Source: Ligula intestinalis | Taxonomy: Eukaryota; Platyhelminthes; Cestoda; Diphyllobothriidea; Diphyllobothriidae | DNA length: 64,000 bases | NCBI GenBank assembly: GCA_036362985.1 | Contig: JAYGXS010000004.1 | Coordinates: 4,534,881 to 4,598,880, forward strand | Reading direction: 5' to 3' | Part shown: positions 53,311 through 64,000 of the stretch, in pieces | How the letters are laid out: every line of letters begins with the position of its first letter | Numbering within the stretch: the first letter of the stretch is position 1 | The notes under the pieces: generated by a model | The model's database searches: none | Seen by the model: only the letters and a program-made list of their open reading frames with translations | What the model was told of the DNA's origin: nothing | Translations under genes and position numbers: made by a program

Positions 53311-56300
53311 ATCGTAAGCTCGATAACGCTCTTGCTTCTGTTTGATTTCACCCGAAAATTTTAGTGGCTTCACGGTGAAATACAAAAGCTAGGCATGTCC
53401 TGCATGTGAGACCGAAAATGTCTTCCGATAACTGAGTTATCATATGCATTTACGGCTTGGAATGTTGCAAATACAGGCAGCGGATAAGTGATTTTAAGGC
53501 CTAAAGCCTAGGCTTCATGGGTTCATTCCCAATGTGGCGTTAACGGCCTCTGGTTAAATTTTACATAAGTTTTGTTTTTAGTTAATTACTGATTTTTTCA
53601 GTTTTAAGTTAGTTGCGTTCTTAGTTTAGTTAATTTATGCTCCTTATAAGGAACCCCTTCTGAACTTTTCAAGTAAGAATAGATCCCCCTATCCCTATTT
53701 TTCCGTCTAGATCTCCTACCTTATCCTTATTTGAAAGAAGGGTTAAGGAACAGTGCTTTTCTAACGCGAGTAGGCCCTGTTATCCGATCACTTTTTAGGG
53801 CGGGGGCATCAACAGAGAACAAGAAGTGGAAGAAAAAATAATAGCTCAATAGCTGATCGATTACTACGCTGCTATTATATTGTTTTTAACCACATTTAAC
53901 CCTCTTCTGTTCACGAGTGTCAATAACATCAAGTCACTTTCTCGCGGGAGCGTAATCTGACAGAATGTTATGTTATTTCCGATGAAGTACTAAAAAATTA
54001 ATTATCTTCAAAGTCATCAAATACAATGCATATAATTATTATGAAGAAACTAAAGCAAACCCTTCAGAAGAAGCTTCTAGACGCTATTTGAAAATTCTTA
54101 TTCACCACACAAGACTGTTATTCCCCAGTTATAGTTACTAGCTGTCAACAAGGACGAAAAATTACAACAGCCACGCCGTTCAAAAAATAGCGCCTTTCGT
54201 CATTCCGAATTTGAAGCCGAAGGTTGTATGGCAGTAGAACAACCCTACAGTACAATTTCAGAACAGCTGTTTAGGTAGGCGCAACAAAAACTCAAGCATT
54301 CACATCAGCTTAGAACAGACAATAAAGCAAGACGGTCGAATCACCCTACCAGAAGACAGTGTGTTCGGTGAAAAGCTGATCGGAGCCTCAAAAGCAGCAC
54401 TTGACGACTCTTTACCAACGTTGGTCAGATAAATTAACCTAAAACTTTCCCAATCACTTGTACCAGCTAATGTCTACCTTTTATATTTTTGGTTATATTA
54501 TGATTATAACCTTTAACCTCTACGCCAAAGGTTAGAGCAGTTAGCTGTTATTCGGCAGAAGTAATACTCCTTGAAGGAGAAGGACATTGCGAGTTCAAAA
54601 ATGAAATATGAAGGGGCATATAGAGATCAATACTGGCCAGCATTTTCATGCAAGTGCAGTCACCCTAAAGCAATTAATTATATCTTCTATATGAACACAT
54701 GCAGATGTTTCGAGCTATTTTCGAGCTGTCTGTCCAGTTTTATCGTTTTGTTTATCGTAAGATAGACAACAGGGAAATTAAAAGGCCAGGCTTAAGGCCA
54801 AGCGACTTGTTAGTGCGTGATGGCCCTGGTGGCATGATCGTATTAGAGTTGAGACAGATTATTGCAGTCATAAACTTGGGACATAAGGAAGTCCCTGCGT
54901 CTGATCACCTTCCTTCTGCGAGTTTCAAATCTCCGAAAAAATGTTTATCCTTGCCAAGCAACAGTTTGGATTATAGATCCCCACGATAAGAAAAGAGTGT
55001 TTAGGCATATATTTATAAGCAGGACGTTGGGAATCTGTCTAGAGGGTGTGGCTTCCCTGTTAAAACCTATGTGCTATAAAACGACAGTAAGTATTAGTGT
55101 TTTTTTTGGAACTGGGAGCCATTTTCTGGACAGTTTTGAAAGTCAGAAAGAGAGAGGACGTTCACCGGGGGGGGGGAGGTTTCTTTGGTAGCTTACGTTT
55201 TTGATAATTGCCTCGTCTATCCACCTTTAGAGAGTAAATACTATGGCTTTTAGCTCTCACTTTAAGCAACTCGTTTCTGCCAATCCGGATTGGCGGACTA
55301 CACACGCGGAAGAAACAAACGATATCTAGCGAGAGCCACTCACCTGCTATACGCCGATGAACCCCGTTTTTGCCGACACGGTTTCAAGTGGTGAGAGTAA
55401 GAATAAGTAAAAAGCGTGTGCTACCTGACGGACGAAGCTCTCGTATGGTTGTAAATATTTGACATATAACTTACACCAAATATACTGTCTTTGCGGACAG
55501 TGTGAATCTGTCCGCACTACTAACCGCTGTGCGGCTGTCGGCGTGGTTCAAGTGTGAGCCCCAAGGCAGAATGGGACAAAAGGGTTGCTTTAGCGATTAG
55601 AGAGCACTTATCAATGATTGAAAAAATTTTCCCGACCTAATCCTGAAAGGCGACCCACCCGTGGTTCCCTGGTAAGAGCGCTGAACTGCTGACAAGCAGG
55701 TCGCTGATTCAAGCTTCGGGTGATGCAGCAATTGTGGTCGAGTTGGACTGGCTCATTAGGGATACTATGCCATAAAAATGGACCTTACAGTTCCTTCGGT
55801 CTTTGCAGGCAATATTCCTTTTTATTAGCAGTCTTATTTTCCATGTTCTCGGTAATTGTGCTGAATGGTTACCATCTTATGTACGGCTACAGTTTTGCAT
55901 AAAAGAAAACTCGGTTGGGTGTTTAAAACCTCGGGTGATAAAAAAATTCTTCAGCCGTCTATTTGCTTTCAACGCATTTTCATTAGCTTGCAACAACTGT
56001 CAATGGCATGGATTTGCTTGACAATGACTGCATCACGAGTAAATTCGTTTACATGGGAAGTAGAACGCTATAAATTTCTGGCAATCTGTAACACCTATGA
56101 AGCGCATATCGGGCTCCGGCTGCATTCTGCAACGAGCGATTACTCTGCTAGATTACGCAACACACTGTTGCATAACGCTGCACCAATCGAGCTTATATGC
56201 GTGTCTGAAATGACTGATCTAATTTTAGGTACATAAATTTTGTCTCAAAATCGAGCGTAGGCCCCACTAAGGCCGCGTTTGGAATACACTATATTCAAAG

Positions 56301-57160
56301 AAGGGGAAAAAGAATGCGATCAATTAAAACGGTCCAAAACCATTCAATATGTTAAGCTTGTCGTCTTTCTATCTAGCTAGGCCGCGTAATTCGCCTGCAC
56401 ACAAATCAACTCATTATATTTATCCACAACATTCTACATCTTCTGAAGCTCAAAGTTAAGTCTAGTTTGTGGGTTTCAAATCCGAACCCCCACCCTGCTA
56501 TGCAGATTACGGTGGCTGGTATGTCAACCATCTTCAACAAAAGTTCATCCAGCCACGGCCCCGAGCAGGTACTGAACACGGTCCAGCAGCTCTTTGGTCC
56601 TTGTCGCGTAAGAAAACTACACAGAAAATTGAAGGGGCATGCTTCGCATTTAAGCTTGCATCGCATCAAATACGAGGGGGAAAAGAATTGGTATTTGGCC
56701 TCACTCCCCACATCCCATCAATTTTTCACTCTCCCCACGTCCTACCTTACCCCTCAGTTGCCTTGCTTTGAAGTGGCTGTCTCAGCGTCATCCAGTTGTC
56801 ACCAAATGACACAAGGGTTTTTTGCCTGTCCAATTTTTTCTAGAGCTCCAAATCCACCATGACGATGTAGGTGATTTTTGAACACTGAATTGGGTTTCCA
56901 AAAGAATGGTAACAGATCCAACTTACTGACATTAGGGGGGTGGTTGGCAGTCTTTCATGCAAGTACTCAGCAAGAGGACTGTGAGAAATCTGACTAGTAT
57001 TTTGGACAAAAAATAGTCCATCATGTACGTACTGACTGTGCGGGAAATATCCAAACTTATTCCTTTCAGGAATACAAAACGGCTACCACAAGGACTATGC
57101 TGGTTGTCAAGGCCTTCGAGCGGGTGGTGCTTGAAACTGAGAGGAATTAGGTGCTACCCC
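53311..57160. other. Non-coding stretch with tRNA-like fragments
   Basis: No protein gene recognised. The 131-codon frame at 56,467-56,862 has no domain I know. Weak tRNA-like pieces occur near 53,505-53,550 and 54,525-54,600. A better one at 55,656-55,722 is listed separately. A G-run lies at about 55,170. Confidence 0.4.
55656..55722 (+). repeat. tRNA-like element
   Basis: CACCCG at the start can pair with CGGGTG at the end. GTGGTTCCCTGGTAAGAGCG is A-box-like, CTGC/GCAG forms an anticodon-type stem, and GCTGATTCAAGCTTC is a B-box-like arm. The D-arm is irregular and the anticodon loop would be six nucleotides, so a pseudogene or SINE head is more likely than a functional tRNA. Confidence 0.45.
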
Positions 57161-57164
57161 GTGG

Positions 57165-57230
57165 ACAAAGCCTTAAGTCGTCTGACGTTTCGGATTAACC
57201 TCTCCAACTTATCATCAGGGGCTACCTCAG
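57165..57230 (-). mobile_element. PLE-like 3' terminus
   Basis: The minus strand reads CCTGATGATAAGTTGGAGAG, GTTAATCCGAAACGTCAGAC, then GACTTAAGGC. It has the CTGATGAT...CCGAAACGTCAG pattern of PLE termini (compare 8.66 and 59.52 kb). No recognisable coding part lies upstream. Confidence 0.5.
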
Positions 57231-59474
57231 ATACGAGCGAAAATGCGATTCCCAAGAAACGATAAAGAAGAAGTAGACGCAATCATAAGGACAAGAAATT
57301 TTATCGCCTAATAGACCGGGTTCTCCCCCCGCTCCCGAAACCATCACCAGTGGTAATTTAACCTGTTGGCTACCAATACCAACAATTCTGCATGACTATT
57401 TTGGCTATAAAAGTAATTGAAAAAAAACGTCGGAGGTGCGCCGTCCTGTTTATTTAAAAATGCATATCCAAAAGCAGGTAACCTTTTCTGGGTTAGAGTA
57501 TTTTTCCTTGCTGAGCCGAAAAAAAGGAGGACTACGGAACGCGTCACAAGTTGCGTAGTGTATCGTGAACTGATGGGAGTACATGTTCTGCAATACTTGA
57601 GGCATCTTCGAAAAGGGAGTTTTTAATCTAGAAGTATTATTTCTGTAAGGAAGGGGTGCGCAAGTTGAGTTGTAATAGAGGCGTTTATGCTGTATAATCC
57701 CGAGAAACCTTAGACTTTGCGGTAACCTGAAAATAATAACATTCAACGTATCTTGACTCCTTATTTAGGATGACCATTTTAGGCAGGCTCTGGATGCCGT
57801 AACAACTTCTAACTCAATTTATTAAACTCAAACAGAAAATATCATTTATTGTGTTCTTTTGCGGTCATATATGTCATCCCTGAATTGTGAGTTTTAACTT
57901 TTTTCTTATCACAGTTTAAAATAACCTGATATCTACCTGTTTACTTATACTGTTAAGGAATTATAAAACTTTGTCCGTCTTCATTGTTGTGTTTCGCTAA
58001 CGCCCTATGTGATCTCAAGCACTTCTAAAAATTTCGGATTTTCAAAATTGAATCGCAATTGCCTTTTAATATGAAAGTCCTGTGCACAAGGGTAGCGAAA
58101 GATAAATAACAATATGATTTGGAAAGAAAAAGCCTATGCTTAAAATTGGAAAGAAATGCTTTTCAAATGAACAATGTTTAAACTATGCACTCTTATAAAA
58201 CGGCAAGTTAAAGAAAAATAAGCTTTGCTTTTTTCATATTTATAGTAGCAGTCTATTCCTGGTTACAATAAAAAAGCCCGAAACTCCAGAATTCTGTAAT
58301 ATGGGACCGATGGTAATGGTAATTATTTTTATCATTTGATTTACTTAATTAATTATTTTTCTATTTTAATTTATTTTTAAATTATCACATGCTTTCTTCG
58401 TTGTCACACGTTAGATTTTTATAATTTTTGTATTTTCTATTTCATCTTTTGCACATTGTATTTTTTATTTTGTCGCTTGCGTCGTAATATAACCCGCATT
58501 CCAACCCGTCCCTGATTACGCGATTTCAGGCTTTTGTGGCTTCTGTAGTGTTCTTTATAATAGAGTGTTACCATACATATAATATCCCAGTAGGAAGCGT
58601 TTTTGACAATTTAGCTTTTCGCAGTCAAAGCCGGCATCTTGACTATACTAAAAAATTATCCTTTTACAACCACAACACACGTAATAACTTCTGGTCGAGG
58701 TCACATTTCAGAACCTCATTTACGGTCACATGAACTGCGCTGCCGATTAAAAAATTCGCGATAAAAAGTTTGGGAAGAATACAGCAAACTCGGCTCTGAT
58801 TTCGGAGCCAGGAGCATGCCTTTTTAAACACATTTGGCCGATTTGGTCCAGATGGTTCCGCTGTGTGACATGCAACTCGAAGTCACGAAACCAGTAGTTG
58901 GGATCCAGTCTGCAATAAAACGTTTTCCGGTAGTGCGGGTTCCAAGCTTTTCATTTTCAAACAGTTAATCACAATGTTCAAAAGGCCAGAATGCCCATTA
59001 AGCTCCCCCACTTTGGGCTTCAGCATATGTCAGGAGTGATGATGTCAGAACTGTAGATAAAATCTACACAGCTGTCATTTTCCAACAGTTTGATTTGTGT
59101 GCGTAGCAGATGTTTTGTCTGCATGAAAGTTTTGCAGATTTGCATTTCAAAAATTGCTGTTTAACCCTTTTGTTTTGGCATGAGAAGTGATGGAGGATTG
59201 CAAAATATAGCTGGAGACTGATAAATAAAATCGGGTTTCTCTAAGAAGGAGAACAGTCGAGAGAACGATATAGCCTTTATATACGCAAACCATTCGGTTA
59301 GTATTGCGCGAAGTTTTGAGAGCAGTTAACGCCGGAATGTGAAAAACGAGACTCACACGGTCAAAAAGGCAGTGAATTCGTGAATACATCTGATGAGTTT
59401 CTTTTTTAATTAGCTACTTCTGTGAGCAAACGTAATGTTCTCAGTAACTTTTGCCTTCAATCAAGTGTGTAGAG
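57231..59474. other. AT-rich non-coding stretch
   Basis: No gene, tRNA or transposon domain recognised. Confidence 0.45.
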
Positions 59475-59970
59475 GAAGAAGAGGGTACGAGGACATGGAC
59501 CGTTTTATTTTGAAACTGACGTTTCGGACACACTCTTTGCTCCATCGTCAGTGTAACTGGGTGGTTGTTTCTGTCCGCTGCGACTGTTGCAGCCTTGCTG
59601 CGCGCCTGTTATTACATCCGCGCCTGACACACAAATTTTATCTGCCTGATCGATATTGGCTGACCGTGATATTGATCGCTGGTGAGCTCGTGTGATCGCT
59701 GCTCGCTTTTCAGCCGTTGCTAGTCAGCGTACTGGATGATGTACTCATCGTCGACTGACGAATGTTCCTGCCCACCTTATTTAATCTCAACCTCGTGGGC
59801 GCGGCGTTGTTGTGGTTACTGGCCGGCTTCTCCACTTTTTACCTCCGAAGCTAGTTCGATTCCACACGCCCGGTAGGCGGGATGGAGGTCTATGGCTCTG
59901 TTGAGTGTGCCAGTAGAATCATCTGGACCAAGTCACCGGTTAAATAAGGTGAAAGACAAAACCGGTACGG
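59475..59970 (-). mobile_element. PLE endonuclease end and 3' terminus (further lineage)
   Basis: The minus strand at about 59,860-59,930 encodes DDSTGTLNRAIDLHPAYRAC, the (S)..N..IDL.PAY.. block that ends PLE endonucleases. An untranslated part with several stops follows. The 3' end carries ACTGACGATGGAGC...GTGTCCGAAACGTCAG at 59,515-59,552, the clearest PLE-type terminal motif in the window, then AATAAAACGGTCCATGTCC. The endonuclease core and RT are gone. The 3' end differs from lineages A and B, and resembles C only in the motif. Confidence 0.7.
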
Positions 59971-61950
59971 ACAGTGTTAGGGCGGAGCTTAACTCAAAGT
60001 GCACGCCACCTTAACGACGCGAGACCACCGGCCCACTTACGCAGAGTCATGCAAGGACGCACAAATGGCGGTGGCGCCGCAGGATACCAATGCAAGCCAG
60101 ACAACCACCTGTCCACCCACATGCCCACAGTGCATTTTCTGACACCTGTGCCGACTCTTGTCAAGTGGTGGACTAGCACGTCAACCCAAATGACTCACGC
60201 AGCCAATAAAGGCCCGTCTTTCTTGTGACTACGATCTAATAGGCCCAACCTTGTACATACGCATCCACTTGATCTTCAGTATGTTGTACCAGGTTTGCTC
60301 TAAGACTTCTACCTTAGTCCACTCCTTGTCGTGTTCTCTCTTCCTCTCTGGGGGCTTGCATGTGGCATTATTCAGACGGGAATATCGCAGCTTTTTTACC
60401 ACCGTTATAACAGAATGGGAAAAGAAAACCACCCCCCCGCATAATATAGGTAGTCCTGTGGAGGCCCGCGATTATCACCACTGCGTTGACTCATCTTGCC
60501 TTAGCTTGCCAAGCTTTGAGTACTCGCACATGACAAGCTACCTCACACGCTCTTGCTCGATCGCCGACAGAGGCACCCACGTTGTCCCATCCACCTCACA
60601 CTCCCGGCCGGTTCGCTGCCTGACCCGCGTGTAAGCTTGAATGTGTGCCATTATATTGATTGGCTGCAGGCGACACGTCCCGGAGTCCAGTAATCCCATC
60701 AGCGGACCCTAATGTGCACACCTTGCCCGGACATACAACTGGCAACTAGCGCTTGGCAGTGGCTTTTATAATTCAGTAAAATGCTGGGCCAACTTCTTTG
60801 ACTTCTGATTTGGGAGACCTTACCACATTCTGACTTAAAACTCACCCGTAATTTCCCTAGAATTTAGCGCAGGGCAGCTTGTTGCGTTCGAAGTTTCCCT
60901 CCTGTGCCCTAAAACCAAGTTCATTTTGCGAACAGGAAGAATTTTTCGTCCAGTTCACGCCTCAAGTGTGCGTGACTGCAACTGCCTACGGGCAGAGTAT
61001 CTAAAACGACGTCAAAGGGATAAAATATGGCATCCCTTGGGTCTCTAGTTCCTCTGCCACCTAAATAGTCTCACGCGATGTCAATAATTCTAAGTCTATA
61101 CCCAGCTGAACCTACCCAGTTTGGTAAACGCAAAAGCGTGTAGTTTTGGATTGTAACTTAGTGAGAAATGTGAACTAATTGAACGCTAGTATTATAAGTC
61201 GATGCAAACTTTATAGGCAGAGTCACAACCTACTACTTCCAGCCCTGGTAGAGGCCACGTACGTGTTGGGTGGTTCTAACATAACTTTTAGACGCTAAAT
61301 GTTCCCCTAAATGCAAAAGCATACCCAATTTTTGCTCCCTCGCTCATACATCCTGCAACGGGATCCCAGTTCCTGCTCCAAGCAGCGAGTAGTTTACTCT
61401 GCGCTGAGGTCCGAAGTCGTACATTTATAAGAAACCTTATCCTGCAGCTCTCAGCGCAGAACAATGGAAAATGCACTCTTAAATGATACCAACTGTTGTG
61501 TCTACGTATTTATTGTTATAGGTGGAATAAATGTTATAAGGAGGTAACGGCTACAGCGCAAATCTATGTTTCCTCCCAACGTGGTTTACGGGACAATATG
61601 GAGCCATTAAATCGACATTTTTGTCAAAAAATCTTACGTCGACGTCATGCGATGAGTAGTACAGTTCAAGTAGTGAACTAATTAAACATGGGATACAAAT
61701 TAAAATCTGGTAATGCATAAAACCAGTGCTCCTCGTAAATGAGCGCTTGACCAACACGAGGGCCAGATAAAAATACAGGAGACTTTACTCGGGTGGCGTT
61801 CTAATACCAAATGTCCAACGCTGGGGGGGGGGGGGTGTATTGGCACGCGGAGGGGGTGGTGGCTTCCATCGCGCCAGTCAACATCGCCCTATCACACCTC
61901 TGGTCTTCTCGATTGTGTCTTCACAGCAGGCCCAGATAGAGTTGAGAAGA
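59971..61950. other. Non-coding stretch, no recognised gene
   Basis: GC-balanced sequence with several short frames, the longest 127 codons at 60,251-60,634, which I cannot assign. Confidence 0.4.
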
Positions 61951-61954
61951 GAGA

Positions 61955-62500
61955 ACGTGGTAGATGCATCGCTAGTCTACCATCGCTTAAAACGAATTCA
62001 AGCGCGAGTCACTGTCTCAACCTGTCTGGAGCATACGGTGGAAATAATCGTAATCGGTGGGGAAACTTTCGTCTACCTAAGCTGGGATATGCGCTATTAA
62101 CACTGTCCCATTATTGTGTTAGAATCCTGGTCAAGTGAGCGCTGTGACTAGAAAATGTATGCTGAGACATATGACACGGAGGTCCACGTTGTGTGAGCCT
62201 GGATCCATGCCCGCACTCCCACTGTTTGGTGTTATTGTGTAAAAACCCTAGTGAGGTGGTTTTTTTAACCATCTATCGTGGTGGTACGCTTAGGCGCGGA
62301 TTTTGCTTTGCGGTCTACTTGTTTCCGAGCCCGTCTCCGGTCTTCTTGACTCTGCTATGACACATACGGATGAAAGAGGAGATGGGGGGGGGGGTGCGAT
62401 AGACGCTGCGCAAGTCTAGGTTTAGCTAAAACTAATCCACGCGTGAGTCACCGCTCCGACATTACCACGCTGTGGGGCACGCGGTGGACATTGTCAATGG
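61955..62500 (+). repeat. Pair of diverged direct repeats
   Basis: 61,955-62,055 and 62,395-62,500 share GTAGATGC-/GATAGACGCTGCGC-type start, AGTCTA, GCTTAAAAC/GCTAAAACTAATCC, CGCG(A/T)GAGTCAC.G.CTC and a CACGCGGTGGA/CATACGGTGGA end, in order. Both are preceded by G-runs (61,823; 62,385). They look like two copies of an uncharacterised repeat. No protein is evident. Confidence 0.5.
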
Positions 62501-63604
62501 AACTGTCACTTGTATCTCTTTTGTGTAGTTTGCGGAATGTGGCCTTGCAAAGTGTTAGCATTAAATCTTATAAAATGAACGGCACAAATCAACAGGGAAG
62601 CTCCCCTTGCTTTTCCTTCTATTTTTTTGATAACATAACTTGGGTTTGTTGTTTTTAGAGGTAGCAAAATTCCCCATTGGGAAGGTATTGTACTCATAGT
62701 TATCGATGAATAAATAAAGGTTGTAACAAAATTCTTAAGTTTGAGTCATCTGCAAATGCTGGTTTTCTGATATTCGTAACACACCTTACGGAAAATAATT
62801 GTCTAGATAACTGTACAAAAATAAACACATCACTATAACATCTCCGTCTCGTTGCGGCATATTTCCGCGCATTTACGCCTTGTTTGTATTAGCTCGAAAA
62901 CTGAAGTTTCTGAGGGCCTACCATTGGATTAGTCGGAACATTTTTTGCTGCAAATACTCCCTTTGTTATAATTTTTGCAATATGTTCCAACCGTTACATC
63001 TATGGAGTTTAATGATGCTAGCCTAATCCTGCAAAACATCACTGAATATCCACTCATCATTTCCGCCTTTAAAGAGCAAGTGCATTCGTTGGTGGGTTCC
63101 GCTTTTCTTTATTCCAAACTTCTGGCTTTCGGCAGTTGCCTTACAAGTACTAACTGCGACCGAAAAGGTTAACCGAACCCAGATAAGGCATTCAGAAGTT
63201 GCTGACTCCTATTTGTCCCCAATCAATCACCAGTTTGGTTTTTTAGATGCCTGCTAATGTCGATGGCCCTGGCAAAAGTGCGTCTAACCAAACATATAAC
63301 GCGAACCTTGCCAGAGTAAATCCTCTGTCTGCAAGACGCGGATCCCCGATCCCACTTACAAAAGCCGATCAATTCCGCCACCGCCACGGTGGTGGTGGTG
63401 GTGATTGCTGCAGGTGCGGCAGGCCCAAACCGCCACCATTTCGATTAGGTGGACATTAATTGGCTCGGCAAATGCAGTTAGCCAGTAATGTCACGTCAAA
63501 TTCTTAATGCAAGCACCAATATCTGCCTTCATCTCATTAGGGCAAAAAAGGTCAGGTGACGCGGAAATGTAATACCACAGCCGTGGAAATCAGGAATGGA
63601 TGTG

Positions 63605-63690
63605 CAATTACATAGCTCAGAGGGTTAGAGCAGTAGCTGCACCAAGGCCTCCCCTTTGCTCTCGTAGGCGCAATTCCCACAAGTGGGTCA
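63605..63690 (+). repeat. tRNA-like SINE head
   Basis: ATAGCTCAGAGGGTTAGAGC is a good A-box. GCGCAATTCCC occupies the B-box place but lacks the TTCGA core. Likely a worn SINE. Confidence 0.4.
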
Positions 63691-63784
63691 AGTAAACTAT
63701 TAATTCTACCAAAAACCCCATACTAAGATGAAAATTTTGCAAATTTGAATAAATTATTTGAGCCACTTGTGAAAACCCACGGCA

Positions 63785-63865
63785 GCCTCAGTGAGATTCG
63801 AAGCCACGATTAATGTGTCACAATTGGTGCGTTCCATACGTCCCAGTAGGCTTGATGAGTAACCT
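63785..63865 (-). repeat. tRNA-like SINE head, minus strand
   Basis: The minus strand has GTGGCTTCGAATCTCAC, a near-perfect B-box with flanking arms, and GCCTACTGGGACG-type sequence where the A-box should be, which is poor. Probably a SINE or tRNA pseudogene. Confidence 0.4.
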
Positions 63866-63904
63866 GACCCAGGTGTGAATAAGCTCAGGGCTCCCGCTGA
63901 GGAC

Positions 63905-63985
63905 CTCGTAGGTCAGTTGGTTGGAGCGATGTCAACACGTAAGCTCTCCACAAGCTTTCAGGGTTTCAAATCCTCCCGATACCGC
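63905..63985 (+). repeat. tRNA-like SINE head
   Basis: CGTAGGTCAGTTGGTTGGAG is A-box-like, and CAGGGTTTCAAATCCTC is B-box-like with a pairing arm. The acceptor ends do not clearly pair. It runs to the window's end, so its tail is not visible. Confidence 0.5.
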
Positions 63986-64000
63986 TGAGGTTTCCACAAG

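Noticed and set aside
1..64000. CRISPR array or bacterial-type operon
   Set aside because: No regularly spaced short repeats, no Shine-Dalgarno-led gene runs; the content is eukaryotic.

Overview
This window looks like repeat-dense metazoan (animal) genomic DNA with very little host coding sequence. Open frames are short, splice-like signals are present, there are no bacterial-type operons, and two runs of N mark assembly gaps (18,065-18,074 and 40,471-40,570). The dominant content is decayed Penelope-like retroelements (PLEs: reverse transcriptase plus GIY-YIG endonuclease), a truncated CR1-like LINE, tRNA-derived SINE-like units and small inverted-repeat elements. This fits a large invertebrate genome. 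A flatworm, possibly a diphyllobothriid-type tapeworm, is my best guess, but that is an inference from the repeat style and is not proven by any gene here.

Layout. 1-2,450: no recognised gene. 2,451-2,642: a pogo/Tigger-like MITE. 3,441-4,535: three PLE fragments, two of them head to head. 5,130-12,600: an old multi-kb direct duplication whose repeated part includes a very decayed PLE 3' region three times, with a separate PLE fragment of another lineage at 8,636-9,245. 13,185-16,125: three PLE 3' ends on the minus strand. 20,001-20,590 is a PLE and 20,602-22,220 a CR1-like LINE. 22,570-23,630: two more PLE pieces. 26,729-30,158: the centrepiece, a nearly complete minus-strand PLE flanked by a candidate 14-bp target-site duplication and interrupted by a plus-strand PLE of another lineage. 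30,565-37,830: further PLE ends, diverged direct repeats and two foldback structures. 40,316-42,260: a second PLE with recognisable RT and endonuclease. 46,134-47,445: a PLE split by two inverted SINE-like units. 51,858-52,745: the one convincing host protein-coding exon, on the minus strand, with a very acidic C-terminal half. 53,128 to the end: a LINE tail, PLE tails and tRNA-like units.

Three PLE lineages can be told apart by their C-termini and 3' ends. Lineage A has an EAWYSD..SVNRHLDLP block, an NRPEEEAG tail and the terminal motif CGAAAGCTCAGGACAATAAA. Lineage B has a NHQVD...LATAEAVAIRL tail. Lineage C has SGPQSINKRNDLAFPYGVLR and ends CCGAAACGTCAGGCAAATAAA. Their 3' ends share a CTGANGA...CGAAA arrangement resembling the hammerhead ribozyme core known from PLEs. 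All copies seen are disabled, so nothing here is expected to be mobile by itself. No CRISPR array, rRNA or intact multi-exon gene was found.
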